Origin: Amia ocellicauda
Taxonomy: Eukaryota; Chordata; Actinopteri; Amiiformes; Amiidae
DNA: 64,000 nucleotides
Direction of reading: 5' to 3'
NCBI RefSeq assembly: GCF_036373705.1
Contig: NW_027102723.1
Location: 80,852 to 144,851 of the forward strand
The position numbers and the translations under genes were made by a program. Each line of letters opens with the position of its first letter. Position 1 is the first letter of the stretch. Shown piece after piece: positions 21,581-32,479 of this stretch. Below the pieces are notes generated by a model, which was not told the origin of the DNA, made no database searches, and was given only the letters and a program-made list of their open reading frames with translations.

Positions 21581-22265
21581 AGAGCCAGCCAGCCAGCCAG
21601 CTCAGCGATGACATCACGAGCCTCTCTCAGCTGACTTCTATGACATCACAGAGCACGTACATTCCATTGCTTGCCGTCTGTCAACCACCCAGTCACTGCC
21701 AGCCAGACTGGCTGGCTGGCTGGATGGGGGGGCTGCTTGCTGCTTCTGCGTACCTTAGCAAGCTTATTTGCTTGACCGGCCTTCCTACTCCTCTGCCCAC
21801 ATGCCCACCTATGCCCGATCTGCTGTTCACCTGGATCACAGCTCCGCCCCAACAAGGCAGATCCTCCCAAAAATGGTACAAACTGATTCACGTTCCCCTC
21901 CACGGAAAACTTTAGCCCAAAATAAGGGACACATTCTGTAACAACATAATGGATGCCCACCCAACCTGTGACAAAACTGAGAAAAAAGAAAAACGCTCAG
22001 TCCTCCTGGGGTAGGGACACACAGCCACCCTGGCTGCCCAATATGTCAGCGCCTACCACAGCCTGAGGGACACAGTGACACACGAGCACCGACTGTAAAT
22101 ATAATGTAAATACTCGTTTGTAATGCATGTCGTTGTATTTCAAAAAAGGAATCTGGAAATAGTAAACCTATTTTCTTTATTTGTATGTATTAAAGATCAC
22201 ATTTTATTACATTTTCTTTTTCTGTACTTGATTACGTGATTCATAATTCTATTATTCATTTTCCG
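21581..22265 (+). mobile_element. Chimeric repeat with LINE 3' end, copy A
   Basis: Near-identical to 28489-29188. The first half, starting with CAGCC repeats and a CRE-like TGACATCA, matches no LINE here. From about 21950 the translation EKRSVLLG..GHTATLAAQYVSAYHSLRDTV parallels the last residues of the LINE ORF2 at 28080-28179 (VLLGEEERTAILAAQYVSTCHSLRDSV), followed by a 3' UTR. This copy has one stop in that segment. It is either an internally deleted relative of that LINE or a non-autonomous element using its tail. Confidence 0.7.
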
Positions 22266-22276
22266 TGTATATGTAT

Positions 22277-22288
22277 ATATGTATGTAT

Positions 22289-22334
<46 letters not shown>

Positions 22335-22383
22335 GTATGTATGTCCAATTGCTTTGACAATACAAATGAATTGAATTGAGAGG

Positions 22384-22421
<38 letters not shown>
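22277..22421 (+). repeat. (TATG)n-(TA)n, short LINE tail, (GA)n, copy 4
   Basis: Same order as the copy at 21374. It lies immediately upstream of the large LINE. Confidence 0.8.
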
Positions 22422-22712
22422 AATATGAGCTCCTAAAAAACATTTGTTTTTATACATAAGCAGATTTAATTTGTCATTTACAAATGAATATATAGCACTA
22501 TAAACATACACAGAAGACATGGAATAGAAATTCAGAAGAAAAAGTATTCAAAAAATAATAATTTTAATAAAAACACAAAAAGTAGAAAGCAGAGAGACAG
22601 TTCAGGAAGAAAAGTCAGAAAAGAAAAGCTGAAGACAAGAATTGGAGGTAAGACCTTTCACCTATAGACACAAATTATTAAACAAAACAATATATATAAA
22701 TAAAATAAATAA

Positions 22713-24619
22713 GCATTCTCAGTAGTTGACTCAGCTAATGAAAATGCAGAGCTCACTTTGAATAGAGTGACAGTAGGAGAGAGCCCAACTGCCACTGAGA
22801 CTGATACAAATCTATCGAACAGCAGTCTGACTGCAGAGCTGCCTTTTGAAATCCGATACCCTGAAGACATTCGCTCTACACAGGCTAAGAAGGACTACAC
22901 AAACAAGCTGTGATGAGAGCATCTCCTGAGACCCTCATCCTAGACTACACCGGTAAAGGAGAAAACAGGGTCAAGAACAATCTACTGTTCTACACCGCCT
23001 TTCACAAAACCCTGTGCCAGACATACCCCAATAACAACAAGAGGGGCATTAGCAGAGGCAGGCAGATCTCAGTGCTGGTAGAGAAAGACACAGACAGTGT
23101 GATGCTCACTTTTAATGTATACCACAATGGGACCATCATGGTGCAGGGCAGCGAGAGCAGCCTGGACCAATTATCTCTCGGCTTCCACACCTCAAAGCAG
23201 CAGACTGAGGTAGAGAAACAAGTGCCAGAGCCGGCCACCCTGCAGTCTGCCCCCAGCCACACGGAGCCAGACAGTGCCCAATCTCCCACAGACTGCCCTC
23301 CTGTCTACCCAAAACTCTCCAGCAACATTAAAACACTAAAGGAATGCCTATCAGTGCTGGAGCTGGAGTTTGCGCAGCTCCGGGATGAGATGCACAGACT
23401 AAAGATGCAGCACAAGGCTGAGATCCATGAGCTGAGAGCAGCAGTGAGAGACCTGGAGGAGCAGAGTCAAACCCTGAGGACGGAGCTGTGCAGAGCGAGG
23501 GAAGAGCTGACCAGGACACCCCAGCACAGCCAGCTAAGGAGCCTGCAGAGCCAGCTGGAGGAGCTAAGAGAGGAGCTACACATCACTGGAGCACAGAGAC
23601 TACACTGCACTGACCCCACAACACCTCCAACCCCTGACACCTCCAACACTGACACACCCACTGATCCACCCACACTCCCCACCACTCCTGACACCCCCAC
23701 TATCACCAGACCTGCCACTAATACACAAACCCCTGAAACGCCACTCCCCCAAAACACACCCGCTGCCCCCACCACTTCCGACGCAAACCCGGAGTGGCAG
23801 GTCAACACAGAGGTGGTCATTCTGAGCGACTCCAATGGGAAGTTCCTGGATGAGAGGTGCCTCTTCCCTGGGTGAAAAGTGAAAAAGCTTTGGTGCCCGA
23901 CAGCACAGAGAGCCCTGGAGCTGCTCTCCAAGAGGAGGCTGTGCCAGGTCAAACACATCCTCATCCACACCGGCACTAACGACCTGAGTGCCCGCATGGG
24001 CGATGTGGCCTCAGCCCTGAGACAGGTGGCAACGAAAGCCACAGAGGAATTCCCAACTGCCAAAATCACCATCTCCACACTGCTGCCCCGCACAGACATG
24101 CCCCTGCACATCATCCAGGCCATCAACGCAGATGTGTCCCGAAGATGTGCCCTCCTCCCCAATGTACACCTGGCACACCACTGAGACATCCAGCCACATC
24201 ACCTGTATGACCACGACCACCTCAACAAGACGGGTGTGAGGATCTTCGCAAAGGTCCTCAAGGACACAACCCTGTGCCGAAACCCCACACACCCCCACCT
24301 CGAGACCAGGAGCAAACCCCCCAGCCCCCGGCCACATCCCCAGCCACCGGCCCCACTCCAGCCCCAGCCCCTGAGACCCCGCGGCCCCACCCCCCATCCC
24401 CAGAGGGCCCGTCCAGCACAGCAGAGCGGACAGCCGAGGACCAGCACAGCCACACAGCCACGCAGCAGCGGCTTCCAGAGCCTGGAGGCCCAATGCCGCC
24501 CAGCTGGCCCAGATAAGGCAACTCCTCAGTGTCATCTGTACCACACTGCTGAGTTAACTGAGCCTCAACACACATATATATGGTTGTGGAGATGGAGAGT
24601 AAGAAAAAATGTAATTTAA
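22713..24619 (+). pseudogene. LINE ORF1 with coiled coil and SGNH/GDSL esterase
   Basis: The main frame starts at ATG 22913 (MRASPETLILDYTGKG). A coding-like upstream segment in another frame (about 22713-22911, ending AKKDYTNKL then TGA) suggests the true N-terminus lies upstream of a frameshift. Order: N-terminal globular segment, a coiled coil at about 23330-23520 (LSVLELEFAQLRDEMHRL, EIHELRAAVRDLEEQ), a Thr/Pro-rich linker, then an esterase. Esterase blocks: VVILSDSNGKF (nucleophile Ser, 23815), HTGTNDL (about 23970), and DHDHLNKTGV (catalytic Asp/His, 24210). In-frame TGA codons at 23873 and 24182 interrupt the esterase. Esterase-type ORF1 proteins are known in CR1-like and other LINEs and bind RNA or lipid interfaces; the role here is inferred. 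Confidence 0.82.
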
Positions 24620-24800
24620 TTATTCTGATATTTTGATGCAAAGATTAAATCTGTGAGTGATAACGCTACCAATAATAATAATAGAATTCTATACATTATG
24701 TATATCCATATATAATTATTAATAGTAATATAATATCAGTTGTAGACCACAAATTAAACTTTCTTATGTAGAAGAGACAAGTATAATAAAATATATTAAC

Positions 24801-27800
24801 ATGTCCTTTAAAATAAGCAGTTGGAATATCCAGGGTTTACGCTCCTCAACTTTTGGAATGAAGAGCACAGACCCTGAACTGATCAACACTGTAAATAGTT
24901 CAGATGTTTTCATTCTTGTAGAGACTTGGTGCTGTGCAGATATGTCTACATCCTGTCCCAATGTATACAGGGAGCTGATTGTGCCCTCCTATAAAAAACC
25001 CAAAGTCAGGTGTGGCAGGGCCTCGGGGGGGATTATCGTGTGGTACAGGGAGGAGCTCCGAGCAGCCCTATGCCCAGTACAGAGAGGAGACACACACCTG
25101 CGGTTGAAAATCAGAAAAGACACCCTACAAAATAACACAGATATATACCTATGTGCAATTTATATGCCACCCGCAGACTCCCCCTACTATAATGAGGAAG
25201 GCTTTCAAGAGATTCAAAAAGAAATCTGCCACTTCCAGACCCTGGGCTCTGTACTGCTGTGTGGCGATCTCAATGCCAGGACTGGCAGAGAGATGGACTA
25301 CATCAATGCAGAGGGGAACACACACCTGTTCTGAGACTCCCCGCTGTGCCACACACACACCTCCACACTGAGACACAGCCAGGACAGCGTGGTAAACAAG
25401 AGCGGGAAGCAGGTAGTGCGCCTATGTAAAAGCCTGGGTCTATATATCATCAATGGCAGGACCAGGGGGGACTCTCTGGGGAGATTCACATACTGCTCGG
25501 CTCTGGGCAGAAGTGTGGTGGACTACGCCATAAGTGACCTGGACCCACAAGCCATCAATGCGTTTATAGTCAGACAACAATCTCCACTATCAGACCACAG
25601 CCAAATAACACTTTACCTAAAAAGATCAGCGCAGCCACAAATCAGAGCCAAACTTCCCACAAAACTGGTCTCCCTGCCCCCCAGTTACAGATGGTCAGAG
25701 CCCAGCACAGAGAACTACACAAGAGCCCTGAATAGTGATGAGATTGAAAACATGTTAGACAGATATCAATCCTCACACTATCAAATAAACCAAAACGGAA
25801 TAAACTCAGCCACCAAAACATTGAATGAAATATTTGAAAGACTGGCTTTAAAATGAAACATTAAAACAATTAAAAACCAAAATATAAAATCGTCTAAAAG
25901 AAAAAAAGAACAGTGGTGTGACCAGGAGTGTGAAACTTCTAGGAAACACCTGAGACATCTCTCCAACACTAAACACAGAGAGCCCGACAACCAGGCCAGC
26001 TACTGCCAGGCCCTGCGGCACTACAAGCAACTCTTCAGGAAGAAAAAAGACCACTATATGGGCAGAATAAATACCCCAAAAACAAAAAATGAAATACCAA
26101 TTCAAAATGGAGAAATCTGGAAAACACACTTTGAAAAACTTTACCAAAATGTTGAAAACAATCCAAACCCAGAACAGGTTAAAATATTAAAAAACCTAAA
26201 TAAATTGGAAGAAATCATTAAGAATAATCAAAATCCCTTAGATAACCCAATTACAAAATACAGGACCTAAAACATCAACTCAAAATCCTCAAACCCAGGA
26301 AAGCCAGCGGCCCCGACAGCATCAGCCCTGAGATGCTGAAGCACAGCAGCCCGCAGCTGCAGGAGGTTCTGCTCAAACGCTTTAACCTGGTGCTGAGAGC
26401 CGGGTGTTTCCCTGAGGTCTGGAATCAAGGATTGATCACCCCGATTTTTAAAAGTGGAGACAAATTAGACCCCAATAACTACCGGGGCATCTGTGTGAGC
26501 AGTAACCTGGGGAAGGTGTTCTGCAGTATCATCAACGCCCGGATACTGGCCTTCCTTACCGAGCACAGTGTCCTGAATAAGAGTCAGATTGGCTTCCTAC
26601 CAATACACCGCACAACCGATCATATTTACACTCTACACTCCCTCATAAATAAATATACCCAAAACAATAAAGGAAAAATATTTGCCTGTTTTGTAGACTT
26701 TAGAAAGGCATTTGACTCAATCTGGCACAAAGGACTATTTTATAAACTTCTACAGAGTGGTGTAGGGGGTATAGTTTATGACATCATTAAATCAATGTAT
26801 TCTGAAAACAAATGCGGAGTTCAAATTGGCAACTCAAGAACAGAGTTCTTCACTCAGAGGCGGGGAGTGAGACAGGGCTGCAGTCTGAGTCCAACACTGT
26901 TCAACATCTACATCATCGAGTTGGCCACAGTGTTGGAGCAGTCTGACGCCCCCGGCCTCACTCTCCACGACACAGAGATCAAGTTCCTGCTCTACGCAGA
27001 CGACCTGGTGCTGCTGTCGCCCACAGAGCAGGGGCTTCAGCAGAACCTGGCTCTGCTAGAGCAGTACTGTCAGAAATGGGCCCTGGCAGTCAATCTGGAC
27101 AAGACCAGAGTTATGGTTTTCCAGAAAAAAGCCCGATCTCAGGGAAACAGGTACTGCTTCACTCTGGGCAGCACTGTATTTGAGCACTGCACCAGATACA
27201 ACTACCTTGGCCTGACCATCAGTGTGTCAGGGAGCTTCAGCCTGGATATAAACGCATTAAAAGACAAGGCACGACGGGCATTTTATGCCATAAAGACACG
27301 ATTTGGGAAAACAACAATACCAATAACTATTTGGATTAAAATATTCAACTCCATCATCTAACCAATCCTGCTATATGGGAGCGAAGTGTGGGGTCCCCTC
27401 ATGAACCTCAATAACAAAAATTGGGACAAAAGCCCCACGGAAATATTCCACCTAGAATTTATTAAAAACATCTTACACGTACACAGAAACGCCCCCAACA
27501 TCGCCTGCAGAGCCGAATTAGGACTCTTCACTCTGCACAAGAAAGAGCAGCCAAGTTCTGGCTGCACCTAAACACAGCAGAGACCCAGTCCTAACAATAC
27601 AAGGCTCCACTGAGCAACCACCTCTCCCCAGACAAGGACCCCCTTGGCCGGCTGGCTCTGAGGCTCACAGAGCCCGAACACACAATGACCAAAACAACAA
27701 CAATTGGGAAAATTGACATGTACCTGAAAAGCAAATACACAAAAGAATGGAGACACGAATTAGAATTACAAAACAAATTAGAATGCTACCGGGCCCAGAA

Positions 27801-28179
27801 TAGAAACATTACATTGGCTGAATACTTAAAAATCCAAAATATAAAAGAGAGACAAAATCTAACTAAATACAGGCTCACTGACCACAGCCTCGCCATTGAA
27901 AAAGGCCGCAACAGAAAATTCTGGGTTGCCAGAGAAGAGCGGCTGTGCAGCCAGTGTGACCTAGGGGAGGTCGAAACAGAGGCGCATTTCCTGCTGTCCT
28001 GCCCTAAATACACAAAAATCAGGGAGACATACTTTAAAATATTCAAAATGCAAATCCCTGAGTTCAACATGATCCCCGATTGCTGCAAACTCCCCGTCCT
28101 GCTGGGAGAGGAGGAGCGCACTGCCATCTTAGCAGCACAATATGTATCCACCTGCCACAGCCTGCGAGATAGTGTGTAG
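24801..28179 (+). pseudogene. LINE ORF2: endonuclease-reverse transcriptase
   Basis: Starts MSFKISSWNIQGLRSSTFG. The endonuclease shows ISSWNIQGLR, VETWC, SGGIIVWY, LLCGDLNARTG and SDHSQITLYL. The RT shows [55 protein letters not shown] and [12 protein letters not shown] (about 26984-27020). The C-terminus has LCSQCDLGEVETEAHFLLSC, a C-x2-C..H-x4-C motif. Defects: TGA at 25332-25334 and 25854-25856, a frameshift near 26255-26330, TAA at 27359-27361, and a frameshift near 27540-27680. Length of about 1,125 codons is normal for a full ORF2. It copies its RNA at a nicked target in active relatives; this copy cannot. Confidence 0.88.
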
Positions 28180-28435
28180 ACACCAGCCTGTGGGACTCCA
28201 TTTGCAAAACAAAATAAAAACAGTGATTTTTCTGATGTCATGACACAAATTTTGATACAAACAACAAATATGGTTTATATTCTACGTAATTTTATTTCAA
28301 TGTGTATGATATTTGTTCCACTGAATCTTGTATTGCAATGTTTTGTCTTGTTTGATAGAACATTTGTATCTGCTTTGGCAATATTGTGATAGATCATGCC
28401 ATTAAAGCACCTTTGAATTGAATTGAAATGAATTG

Positions 28436-28450
28436 ACAGACAGACAGACA

Positions 28451-28488
<38 letters not shown>
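28436..28488. repeat. (CAGA)n-(CA)n microsatellite
   Basis: Links the LINE 3' end to the second chimeric repeat. The equivalent stretch lies upstream of copy A at 21530-21580. Confidence 0.9.
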
Positions 28489-29188
28489 GAGCCAGCCAGC
28501 CCGCCAGCCAGCCAGCTCAGCGATGACATCACGAGCCTCTCTCAGCTGACTGCTATGACATCACAGAGCACGTACATTCCGTTGCTTGCCGTCTGTCAAC
28601 CACTCAGTCACTGCCAGCCAGAGTGGCTGGCTGGCTGGATGGGGGGGCTGTTTGCTGCTTCTGCGTACCTTAGCAAGCTTATTTGGTTGACCGGCCTTCC
28701 TACTCCTCTGCCCACATGCCCACCTATGCCCGATCTGCTGTTCACCTGGATCACAGCTCCGCCCCAACAAGGCAGATCCTCCCAAAAATGGTACAAACTG
28801 ATTCACGTTCCCCTCCACGGAAAACTTTAGCCCAAAATAAGGGACACATTCTGTAACAACATAATGGATGCCCACCCAACCTGTGACAAAACTGAGAAAA
28901 AAGAAAAACGCTCAGTCCTCCTGGGGGAGGGACACACAGCCACCCTGGCTGCCCAATATGTCAGCGCCTACCACAGCCTGAGGGACACAGTGACACATGA
29001 GCACCGGCTGTAATTATAATGTAAATACTCGTTTGTAATGCATGTCATTGTATTTCAAAAAAGGAATCTGGAAATAGTAAACCTATTTTCTTTATTTGTA
29101 TGTATTAAAGATCACCTTTTATTACATTTTCTTTTTCTGTACTTCATTACATCTTATTGTGATTCATAATTCTATTATTTATTTTCTG
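28489..29188 (+). mobile_element. Chimeric repeat with LINE 3' end, copy B
   Basis: Near-identical to 21581-22265. Here the ORF2-like end is open (SVLLGEGHTATLAAQYVSAY then HSLRDTVTHEHRL). The 3' UTR GTAAATACTCGTTTGTAATG and the terminal ATTCATAATTCTATTATT match copy A. (TATG)n follows. Confidence 0.7.
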
Positions 29189-29258
29189 TATGTATGTATG
29201 TTTGTATGTATGTATGTATGTATGTATGTATGTATGTATGTATGTATGTATGTATATA
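29185..29258. repeat. (TATG)n microsatellite
   Basis: About 70 bp of TATG repeats between chimeric repeat B and an LTR-B fragment. Confidence 0.95.
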
Positions 29259-29524
29259 TGGAAGGAAAGTTAGAAATTCTTTTCTCACACCTGTTTTTCT
29301 CTCTTGCATACTCCAGAAAGATAAGGTCAAGCTAGAAGGTCAGGAGGCCATAAGGTAGTTTGATTTCACTTTGTTATTTTAACGATGAGAACCTTGGAGA
29401 CAATGTCAAACGGTATGACCTACGTGCCTGTTCCCTAAAACCATGTGTAGACCTATGAACTCTGTTCTATAATGATATATGTTCTGCTTAGTTAGCCTTT
29501 AAGATAACATAGTAATGACTTTCT
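29259..29524 (+). mobile_element. LTR family B fragment, 5' part, second plus copy
   Basis: Nearly identical to 21108-21371 and truncated at the same position before AGCATGTATG. Confidence 0.8.
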
Positions 29525-29534
29525 AGCATGTATG

Positions 29535-29571
29535 AATGTATGTATGTATATATAAATATATATATATATAC

Positions 29572-29638
<67 letters not shown>

Positions 29639-29648
29639 TACGTATATA

Positions 29649-29700
<52 letters not shown>
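29535..29700. repeat. Long (TA)n/(TATG)n microsatellite
   Basis: About 165 bp almost entirely alternating T and A with a few TATG and TACG interruptions. It abuts LINE RT sequence without a transition. Confidence 0.95.
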
Positions 29701-29702
<2 letters not shown>

Positions 29703-30163
29703 CAAAACAATAAAGGAAAAATATTTGCCTGTTTTGTAGACTTTAGAAAGGCATTTGACTCAATCTGGCACAAAGGACTATTTTATAAACTTCTACAGAG
29801 TGGTGTAGGGGGTCAAGTTTATGACATCATTAAATCAATGTTTTCTGAAAACAAATGCAGAGTTCAAATTGGCAACTCAAGAACAGAGTTCTTCACTCAG
29901 GGGCGGGGAGTGAGACAGGGCTGCAACATCTACATCAATGAGTTGGCCACAGTGTTGGAGCAGTCTGACGCCCACGGCCTAACTCTCCATGACACAGAGA
30001 TCAAGTTCCTGCTCTACGCAGACGACCTGGTGCTGCTGTCGCCCACAGAGCAGGGGCTTTAGCAGAACCTGGCGCTACTAGAGCAGTACTGTCAGAAATG
30101 GGCCCTGGCAGTCAATCTGGACAAGACCAGAGTTATGGTTTTCCAGAAAAAAGCCCGATCTGT
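29701..30163 (+). pseudogene. Second RT fragment of the esterase-ORF1 LINE family
   Basis: Matches 26656-27138 of the large [49 protein letters not shown]. It lacks about 21 bp after RQGC (the SLSPTLF segment) and has TAG at 30061. It begins directly after (TA)n and ends at an LTR boundary near 30171. Confidence 0.88.
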
Positions 30164-30170
30164 TATATAT

Positions 30171-30760
30171 ATATGTATGTGTAGAACCGTATGGGAAATA
30201 AGTGGAGAAGTCGTGGAGATAAAGCAAATAGAACTTTAATCGAGCCGCTCGGAAGCTCCACGTCAGAAATAATTCCTTCAGTGAGACTTAATGTTTACAA
30301 ACATGAGTACAACTTTATAGGAAAATGACGTAACATCTTATGGCCGTTCATCCAATCAGAAGATACATGTCCGGGTCCGTTTTATGATCTGTTCTCCCCT
30401 GAAGAGGTGATGGATCCAAAGCAGATGTCCGTCTTTGATGTGCACTAGGAAGATGCGATCCCACGGTCGTCATTTACCTAATGTCAATCGCTCGTTAACA
30501 GAAACAATTCCTGCCTATCTGGAGAAACGATTAAGTCATAAACAAATTCTCAGCAGACAGCTGTAGGCTATTTCGGCACTGTGTGATCTTTCATTACTGA
30601 CAGGAGTTTCTAACAAATCGACCTTGTTGACCCTTTACTTGTCCTGCTAAATCGAATCTGCTCAGTCTGTATACAAAACTACTTCTAATGCTAGTATTAA
30701 TATAAAACATTATATAATAATCACAACACACTTTCTTCAACTTCCTATACAGAGTCTTCA
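30171..30760 (-). mobile_element. LTR family C, minus orientation
   Basis: On the minus strand it begins TGAAGACTCTGTATAGGAAG and ends TATATATAACA, with a TATAAAG box near 30322 and ATTAAA near 30238. The reverse complement of its higher-coordinate part occurs at 63603-64000, and a diverged relative lies at about 32480-33060. The flanks differ (LINE fragment on one side, L1-type ORF1 on the other) and there is no target duplication. Confidence 0.75.
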
Positions 30761-31180
30761 GTCGCTCAGAGATCTCTCTACCTCCTGCAGTCGGCTGCCA
30801 TACGAATCGACGGTGCCCTGAAGAGTAGCAATAGACTCTCGCGTCTCAGATTGAAACGATTTAATGGAGCTCTGTATTTTGCTCACCGCTGCGACAAGAA
30901 AGGCCAGGTCTCCGCCACTCTCTGGTGAGGGATTGCCACCCCCTGTCAGGCCTGAATCTAACTCGGGTTGAGTTGCCTCTGTCGCTGGCCCCTTCTTGCT
31001 CTTTTGTTTAGACATGTTTTTAAAACAATAATACACTTATAATATACTGCAGCTTATTGCTTAAAATAAATAAAAGAAAATAACCTGTTTGCTGGAAAAA
31101 AAAATCTAAATATCGCAGGAGCTCTCTTCACACGTCTACACCGAAACCATGCTCAACAGCGCCCCATCTAGTCTAGTAAT
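30761..31180 (-). pseudogene. L1-type LINE 5' end with ORF1 N-terminus
   Basis: Minus-strand ORF from ATG at 31015: MSKQKSKKGPATEATQPELD, then a coiled-coil segment VAAVSKIQSSIKSFQSETRE and GSRLQEVERSLSD. The frame runs uninterrupted into the LTR boundary at 30760. Upstream is a leader with GATGGGGCGCTGTTGAGC. The composition and heptads resemble ORF1 of L1/Tx1-type LINEs. The rest of the element is absent. Confidence 0.65.
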
Positions 31181-32470
31181 TTAAACGTCAGGAATGAGAA
31201 GTCCCATCTGTCCCATCATTTCTGGCAATGACATTCAGTGCTTCTATGTTTTTATATTTTGCAGGATTGGAACATCACCAAACAAAAATTCCAGCAAAGA
31301 GGTTTGGTGATTTGCGGAGGGCAGGTCGGTATCTTGATTCCAGACAGCTGCGATGTGTAAGACTGCTCTCTGTGCTTAAGGCAGATGTGCACAACAGAGC
31401 ATGTTGGCCACTCTGGGCCTCTGGACGTCTGTGTGAGGTCCTGACTGTCCTGATTCTCTCCTCCTCATCTGCAGGAGCCAGGATCCCTTACTCTGGACAT
31501 CCTAGTGGGGGACAAGCCAGCCTGAACACCTCCTTAGACATGGGTCAATTCTGTCCTAAAATTACACTCTTCAAGTTGAGTGATACCAGGAAATCCATCC
31601 CAGGTGACCTTCGAAGTTACAGTGCTTTTCCTGTGAGGGAAAGCAAAAACTCAGGATGAGTCTCTTTTTTTTAACATGTGTCATGCTGACAGATTCAGAG
31701 GAAACAGCTGTCACACAATCCTGGTCCTGGGAGGCTGTCTTGGGTTTCATCCAGTCATTCTCAATCCCCTGGTAAGGGGCAGTGTTGTTTAGTTATGGGT
31801 TTTCGGATAGTTACACTAATAGTTAACGATTTTTGATCCTAGTTGTATTTAGTTATAGTTATTGGATTTAAGTTAGTTATCTCGTTCTTTCTTGGTTTCT
31901 TAATAATTTTTCCGTCTTCTCGTTTCTGACCACTTTTTTAAACGCGTCTCCTCCTTCAGTTTTTCAAACATCACGATAAACACTTTTTGTACAATATCTG
32001 AGAATGTATGCTATTGCTCCAGGTCCAGATCCTCTTGAGGCCCCCAAGGACCCTAACATTTTTTACATCTAATAACTGCTGATAGCTTACTTTTAGCACC
32101 ATACTTACAATTTAACACTAATAGTAAACCATAGATTATCTTTCTGAATATATATCTATCCTTTGACCCACTGAGAGCCAAGTACTGCATGCTGTTTATG
32201 TTAGAACTTGTTTTCAGATGTTGAACATCTCATTTCTCCTTCCAGCATGCATTTAAGAGTAATATGAATGGAACATAGATAGAAAAGTGTGTATGAAGCT
32301 TCCAAAAATGCTATCTAGCTTGCTATCGGAGCTAAGGATCATGGGATACTGTAAAAAAAATTTTTTTGACATTTGACAGCCTATAACGCTTTACGGGTGG
32401 CAGATATAATGTTTGTCACTATAGAACACATATATGTAACCAGATGGGCTCTTTCCAAGCATGACCTTTG
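31181..32470. other. Unassigned DNA; one 143-codon frame not recognised
   Basis: A plus-strand frame at 31228-31659 is open but has no recognised domain and could be chance or an exon with flanks. An AG preceded by a pyrimidine-rich stretch sits at 31475, which could be a splice acceptor. The rest is AT-rich with no feature identified. Confidence 0.35.
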
Positions 32471-32479
32471 AAGAACCCA

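Larger units (their letters stand above)
22422..28435 (+). mobile_element. Nearly complete two-ORF non-LTR retrotransposon, inactivated
   Basis: Leader, ORF1 (about 22713-24619), spacer of 180 bp, ORF2 (24801-28179), a 3' UTR and a terminal repeat of AATTGAATTGA type ending near 28435, followed by a CAGA/CA microsatellite. Both ORFs contain nonsense codons and frameshifts. ORF1 carries an SGNH esterase and ORF2 carries an apurinic-type endonuclease, RT with YADD, and a Cys/His C-terminal motif. Clade assignment is open (see finding). Confidence 0.88.

Noticed and set aside
21451-21915. 154-codon plus frame and 104-codon minus frame shared by both chimeric repeats
   Set aside because: Both strands are open in both copies only because the copies are nearly identical. 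The first includes GA and CA runs and neither has a recognisable domain.
23467-24544. Minus-strand frames of 240 and 177 codons
   Set aside because: Shadows of the LINE ORF1 coding strand, caused by its Pro/Thr/Ser-rich composition.
29492-29773. Frames encoding (YI)n repeats
   Set aside because: Artefact of the TA/TATG microsatellite.
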